Assembly: GCA_021156265.1 (NCBI GenBank)
Contig: JAJNBR010000222.1
Span: 1-9,347, forward strand
Source of the DNA: Flavipsychrobacter sp.
GTDB lineage: Bacteria; Bacteroidota; Bacteroidia; Chitinophagales; Chitinophagaceae
DNA length: 9,347 nucleotides
Direction of reading: 5' to 3'
The translations under genes were made by a program, and so were the position numbers. The notes below the pieces were generated by a model. The model did no database searches, was not told the DNA's origin, and saw only the letters and a list, made by a program, of their open reading frames with translations. How positions within the stretch are numbered: position 1 is the first letter of the stretch; the number at the start of each line of letters is the position of its first letter. Of this stretch, positions 7,859 to 9,347 are shown one piece after another.

Positions 7859-7949
7859 CAGATCTATGCGATTTTTTGATCTCTCCGAAATGGGTGATCA
7901 GCAATAACATACAGAGCACCAACAAACAAATAGATAAAATGTGCGACAT
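7851..7949 (-). CDS. 32-residue single-helix membrane peptide (small ORF)
   Basis: The 96 nt between the FHA gene stop (7955) and the PP2C start (7858) hold an open frame with ATG at 7949-7947 and TGA at 7853-7851. It begins 5 nt after the FHA stop and ends 8 nt inside the PP2C gene, so it fills the gap exactly like an operon member. The product starts MSHILSICLLVLC, has one hydrophobic helix at about residues 4-19 and ends in a hydrophilic basic/acidic tail (EIKKSHRSDD). The Lys/Lys/Arg side predicts a cytoplasmic C-terminus. I recognise no family. No Shine-Dalgarno sequence is visible, but most genes here lack one. It could be a small regulator or a subunit that tethers the phosphatase, FHA protein or synthase. 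A chance open frame cannot be excluded. Confidence 0.5.
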   Translation of the reverse strand: MSHILSICLLVLCMLLLITHFGEIKKSHRSDD

Positions 7950-7954
7950 GGCAT

Positions 7955-8908
7955 TTACGCTCTAAAAATATTTATACCAACTATGCCATTGAGCACGATG
8001 TGTGAGTTAATTGGCAATTCTACCCACTGAGGTTCAGTTAGTTCGCTTTTTGCGATCTCTTCCTCATTGACCACCGTTTTTTCGCCAAAGGAGGCAATAA
8101 AGAATTTTCCGCTGCTGCTATCTCGTTTTATTTTAAGGTGTGGCGTATTGACCCATTCCGATGGAATATTAAAAGTGGCTGGTGCGCTGTCTTGCCCCTC
8201 ACTGCCACTTACCGTTACCTGTTCATCAGCGATATAGTATTTCAGCTTTTTGCCAGCAAAGCGTTTGTCAGGGAGTATGGTTTCAAGCACTGCGCTTGTC
8301 GTTTTACCCTGCGTATCAATTTGACTCTCAACTTTATCAGGACCATTGCTGTAGTAAGGGATCTCGTAATAACCTTCGCTATAAAAATTAAAGCCTGCCA
8401 GGAGATCGTGATTTACATCTCTCGTTTCAGCAATACCGGTTTGCCGTGGGATGTATGTAACCCGAAGATTTTCCTCATTTTGCAGGGCGGCATCGGGCAA
8501 CAGCTTTCCAATAAAACCAATATCTCCGGGTGAATAATCCGGATGAGAAACAAAACGAAAGGCCCATTTATTGCTTGATGGCGTCACACTTTTCCCCATA
8601 TTTTTATATTCGGCCAACACATCATAAAAAACCTGGACTGACTCATGTGCTATAAGTCCGAAAAGTCCTTTTTTTGTTTGCATAAACTGTTGATAATCTT
8701 CTGTACTAAAGCAGATAATGTATTCGTGATAGAATACGACCCTGTCTCCGAACGACAAATCCTTCAGCGATTCGCGGAACTTCTCGATGATGTATTGGTA
8801 TATCCGGTTAGGGGTTAGGCCGGGAACTGCCTCTAGCTGATGCTCCTCGTCTTTAAGGAACCACTCATGCAGCCCAATGCGTTGCCAAAAGGATTTTTCA
8901 CTTGCCAT
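7955..8908 (-). CDS. FhaA-like protein with degenerate C-terminal FHA domain
   Basis: This is a 317-residue cytosolic protein with no signal peptide or membrane helix. Residues about 30-137 resemble the N-terminal domain of actinobacterial FhaA (the DUF3662 type): an amphipathic helix, the strand/turn VVFYHEYIICFSTEDYQQF (57-75), a long helix (84-104) and FRFVSHPDYSPGDIGFIGKL (117-136). This is a pattern match by eye, not a profile hit. A middle beta-rich part follows (145-240). The C-terminal 75 residues have FHA-like strand order (TPHLKIK 255-261, KFFIAS 268-273, VELPINSHIVL 296-306), but the Gly-Arg and Ser-x-x-His phospho-Thr ligands are not apparent. It may therefore be a structural FHA or bind without phosphate. 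It is the first gene of the operon; no Shine-Dalgarno precedes the ATG at 8908. Assignment as an FHA protein is probable; the FhaA link is inference supported by its neighbours. Confidence 0.7.
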   Translation of the reverse strand: MASEKSFWQRIGLHEWFLKDEEHQLEAVPGLTPNRIYQYIIEKFRESLKDLSFGDRVVFYHEYIICFSTEDYQQFMQTKKGLFGLIAHESVQVFYDVLAEYKNMGKSVTPSSNKWAFRFVSHPDYSPGDIGFIGKLLPDAALQNEENLRVTYIPRQTGIAETRDVNHDLLAGFNFYSEGYYEIPYYSNGPDKVESQIDTQGKTTSAVLETILPDKRFAGKKLKYYIADEQVTVSGSEGQDSAPATFNIPSEWVNTPHLKIKRDSSSGKFFIASFGEKTVVNEEEIAKSELTEPQWVELPINSHIVLNGIVGINIFRA

Positions 8909-8940
8909 AGCGTGGTACGTATATATTACACTTCGTGAGA

Positions 8941-8957
8941 TTGGACTTTTAGCCCAA
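8941..8957. repeat. small inverted repeat in the operon leader
   Basis: TTGGaCT-TTT-AGcCCAA can form a 7-bp stem with one mismatch and a 3-nt loop. It lies directly downstream of the putative promoter on the minus strand and has no T-tract after it. It could be an operator or leader hairpin. Confidence 0.25.
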
Positions 8958-8988
8958 CAGTATAGCTATATTAAAATATTGCCAACAG
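8954..8988. repeat. CCAACAG direct repeat flanking the putative promoter
   Basis: CCAACAG occurs at 8954-8960 and again at 8982-8988, 28 nt apart start to start. The copies bracket the AT-rich spacer with the 10-nt palindrome TATAGCTATA (8961-8970). The layout suits a regulator site, but 7-mers can recur by chance. Confidence 0.25.
8959..8985 (-). promoter_or_regulatory. possible promoter of the FHA-PP2C-synthase-kinase operon
   Basis: On the minus strand, TTGGCA (8985-8980) is followed by the AT-rich spacer and TATACT (8964-8959), about 50 nt before the start codon at 8908. The distance from TTG to TATACTG (18 nt) is close to the Bacteroidota TTG...TAnnTTTG layout, but the -7 element does not match TAnnTTTG. 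It is the best candidate in the only sizeable gap upstream of the operon. Confidence 0.25.
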
Positions 8989-9051
8989 AATGGCATCACG
9001 CGTGTAAAGCGTTTACTTCAACGGTAATCTTTATGTGTGGCTATTAGGAGT

Positions 9052-9068
9052 GCAGGTTCGATTCCTGT
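9052..9068 (+). other. tRNA T-arm-like fragment
   Basis: GCAGG-TTCGATT-CCTGT forms a 5-bp stem (one G-U pair) with a 7-nt TTCGATT loop, the standard tRNA T-arm. About 30 nt upstream is CAACGGTAA (9019-9027), which resembles a D-loop at near-normal spacing. However, no 7-bp acceptor stem, D-stem or anticodon stem can be formed around it. It is therefore not an intact tRNA. It may be a decayed tRNA, a 3' remnant left at an integration site, or chance. Confidence 0.3.
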
Positions 9069-9125
9069 TTCTTAAGAGTCAATTATTCTTAGCAAGTGTC
9101 TGAATGGAGTCGGCCGAATTAGGGT

Positions 9126-9347
9126 TTACTGCCGAGGGCTATAGTATCCTACAACTTCTCTACTTTTACCACGTTCCACGTTCCTCGCACCATCGCTACC
9201 CCTAAGCTGCAACACATAACTACCCGGCGCAAACTGCGAGATATTGATCACTTCTTTGCTGCTGTTGACTACGCCGCTGTACAGCACTTGTCCCAGCGTG
9301 TTTGTATGGTTAACCTCATGCCTGCTTTTACACCTTTTATATACAGT
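9126..9347 (-). pseudogene. C-terminal end of a type IX secreted protein, frame disrupted (partial)
   Basis: On the minus strand, NTLGQVLYSGVVNSS, then KEVINISQFAPGSYVLQLRG (frame with stop at 9126), matches the C-terminal sorting domain of Bacteroidota proteins exported by the type IX (Por) system. Two breaks are visible. Upstream of 9302 the expected strand, LYIKGVKAGMRLTIQ, is in a different frame, as if one base were missing near 9300-9305. Downstream, the 7-bp unit ACGTTCC is tandemly duplicated at 9171-9184; removing one copy restores NVVKVEKL and a TAG at 9149-9151, the usual short basic ending of these domains. As written, the last residues read instead ARNVERGKSREVVGYYSPRQ. The gene continues beyond the window, so the cargo domain is unknown. 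Real decay and assembly error cannot be told apart here. Confidence 0.6.
9169..9184. repeat. 7-bp tandem duplication causing a frameshift
   Basis: CCACGTT repeats with period 7 over 16 nt (2.3 copies; two full ACGTTCC units at 9171-9177 and 9178-9184). It lies in the last codons of the sorting-domain gene and shifts the frame by one. Confidence 0.7.

Larger units (their letters stand above)
8909..9125. other. non-coding upstream region of the operon
   Basis: These 217 nt lie between the broken type IX secreted-protein gene and the first operon gene. I see no convincing coding frame. The stretch holds the putative promoter, a small hairpin (8941-8957), a 7-bp direct repeat and a T-arm-like fragment (9052-9068), all listed separately. 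Confidence 0.6.

Noticed and set aside
7898..7954. An 18-codon Cys-rich ORF with ATG at 7954-7952, directly after the FHA stop
   Set aside because: It is shorter, ends far from the PP2C start and has a less coherent helix than the 32-residue frame beginning at 7949.
9004..9076. Complete functional tRNA gene
   Set aside because: Only the T-arm pairs. The 3' acceptor candidate TTCTTAA has no complementary partner upstream, and neither the D-stem nor the anticodon stem forms.
1..9347. CRISPR array, insertion sequence or phage genes
   Set aside because: No regularly spaced repeats, transposase, integrase or phage structural motifs were seen on either strand.

Overview
The window looks like a Bacteroidota chromosome, probably a Chitinophagaceae-like lineage, although the family is a guess. 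Three things point there: a type IX secretion (Por) C-terminal sorting domain encoded at the right edge, a carboxypeptidase-regulatory-like beta-sandwich fused to a membrane protein, and translation starts that mostly lack Shine-Dalgarno sequences.

Layout, left to right. Positions 1-42 hold the last 13 codons and the stop of a plus-strand gene. A tight minus-strand gene set, read right to left, then fills 75-8908. In transcription order it is: an FHA protein with an FhaA-like N-terminal region (7955-8908); a 32-residue single-helix membrane peptide that appears unannotated (7851-7949); a membrane-anchored PP2C phosphatase (6827-7858); a 1358-residue fusion of a SEDS glycosyltransferase (FtsW/RodA type) to a class B penicillin-binding protein (2760-6836); a second, canonical FHA protein (1958-2746); and a transmembrane Ser/Thr kinase with a periplasmic SH3-like plus Sel1-like sensor region (75-1961). 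Junctions are a 5-nt gap, 8-nt overlap, 10-nt overlap, 13-nt gap and 4-nt ATGA overlap, so this reads as one operon. Upstream (8909-9125) is non-coding DNA with a possible promoter, a small hairpin, a short direct repeat and a tRNA T-arm-like fragment. The right edge (9126-9347) carries the C-terminal end of a type IX secreted protein whose frame appears broken by two small indels.

How the genes fit together. The set matches, component for component, the actinobacterial fhaA-fhaB-pstP-rodA-pbpA-pknA-pknB cluster that controls peptidoglycan synthesis by Ser/Thr phosphorylation. Here rodA and pbpA equivalents are one polypeptide and a single kinase lacks PASTA repeats. The likely reading, which is inference, is a self-contained module: the kinase senses an envelope state, the phosphatase resets it, the two FHA proteins act as phospho-readers or scaffolds, and the fused synthase both polymerises and crosslinks the wall. 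The fusion architecture, the non-PASTA sensor and the hidden small membrane peptide are the most novel points.
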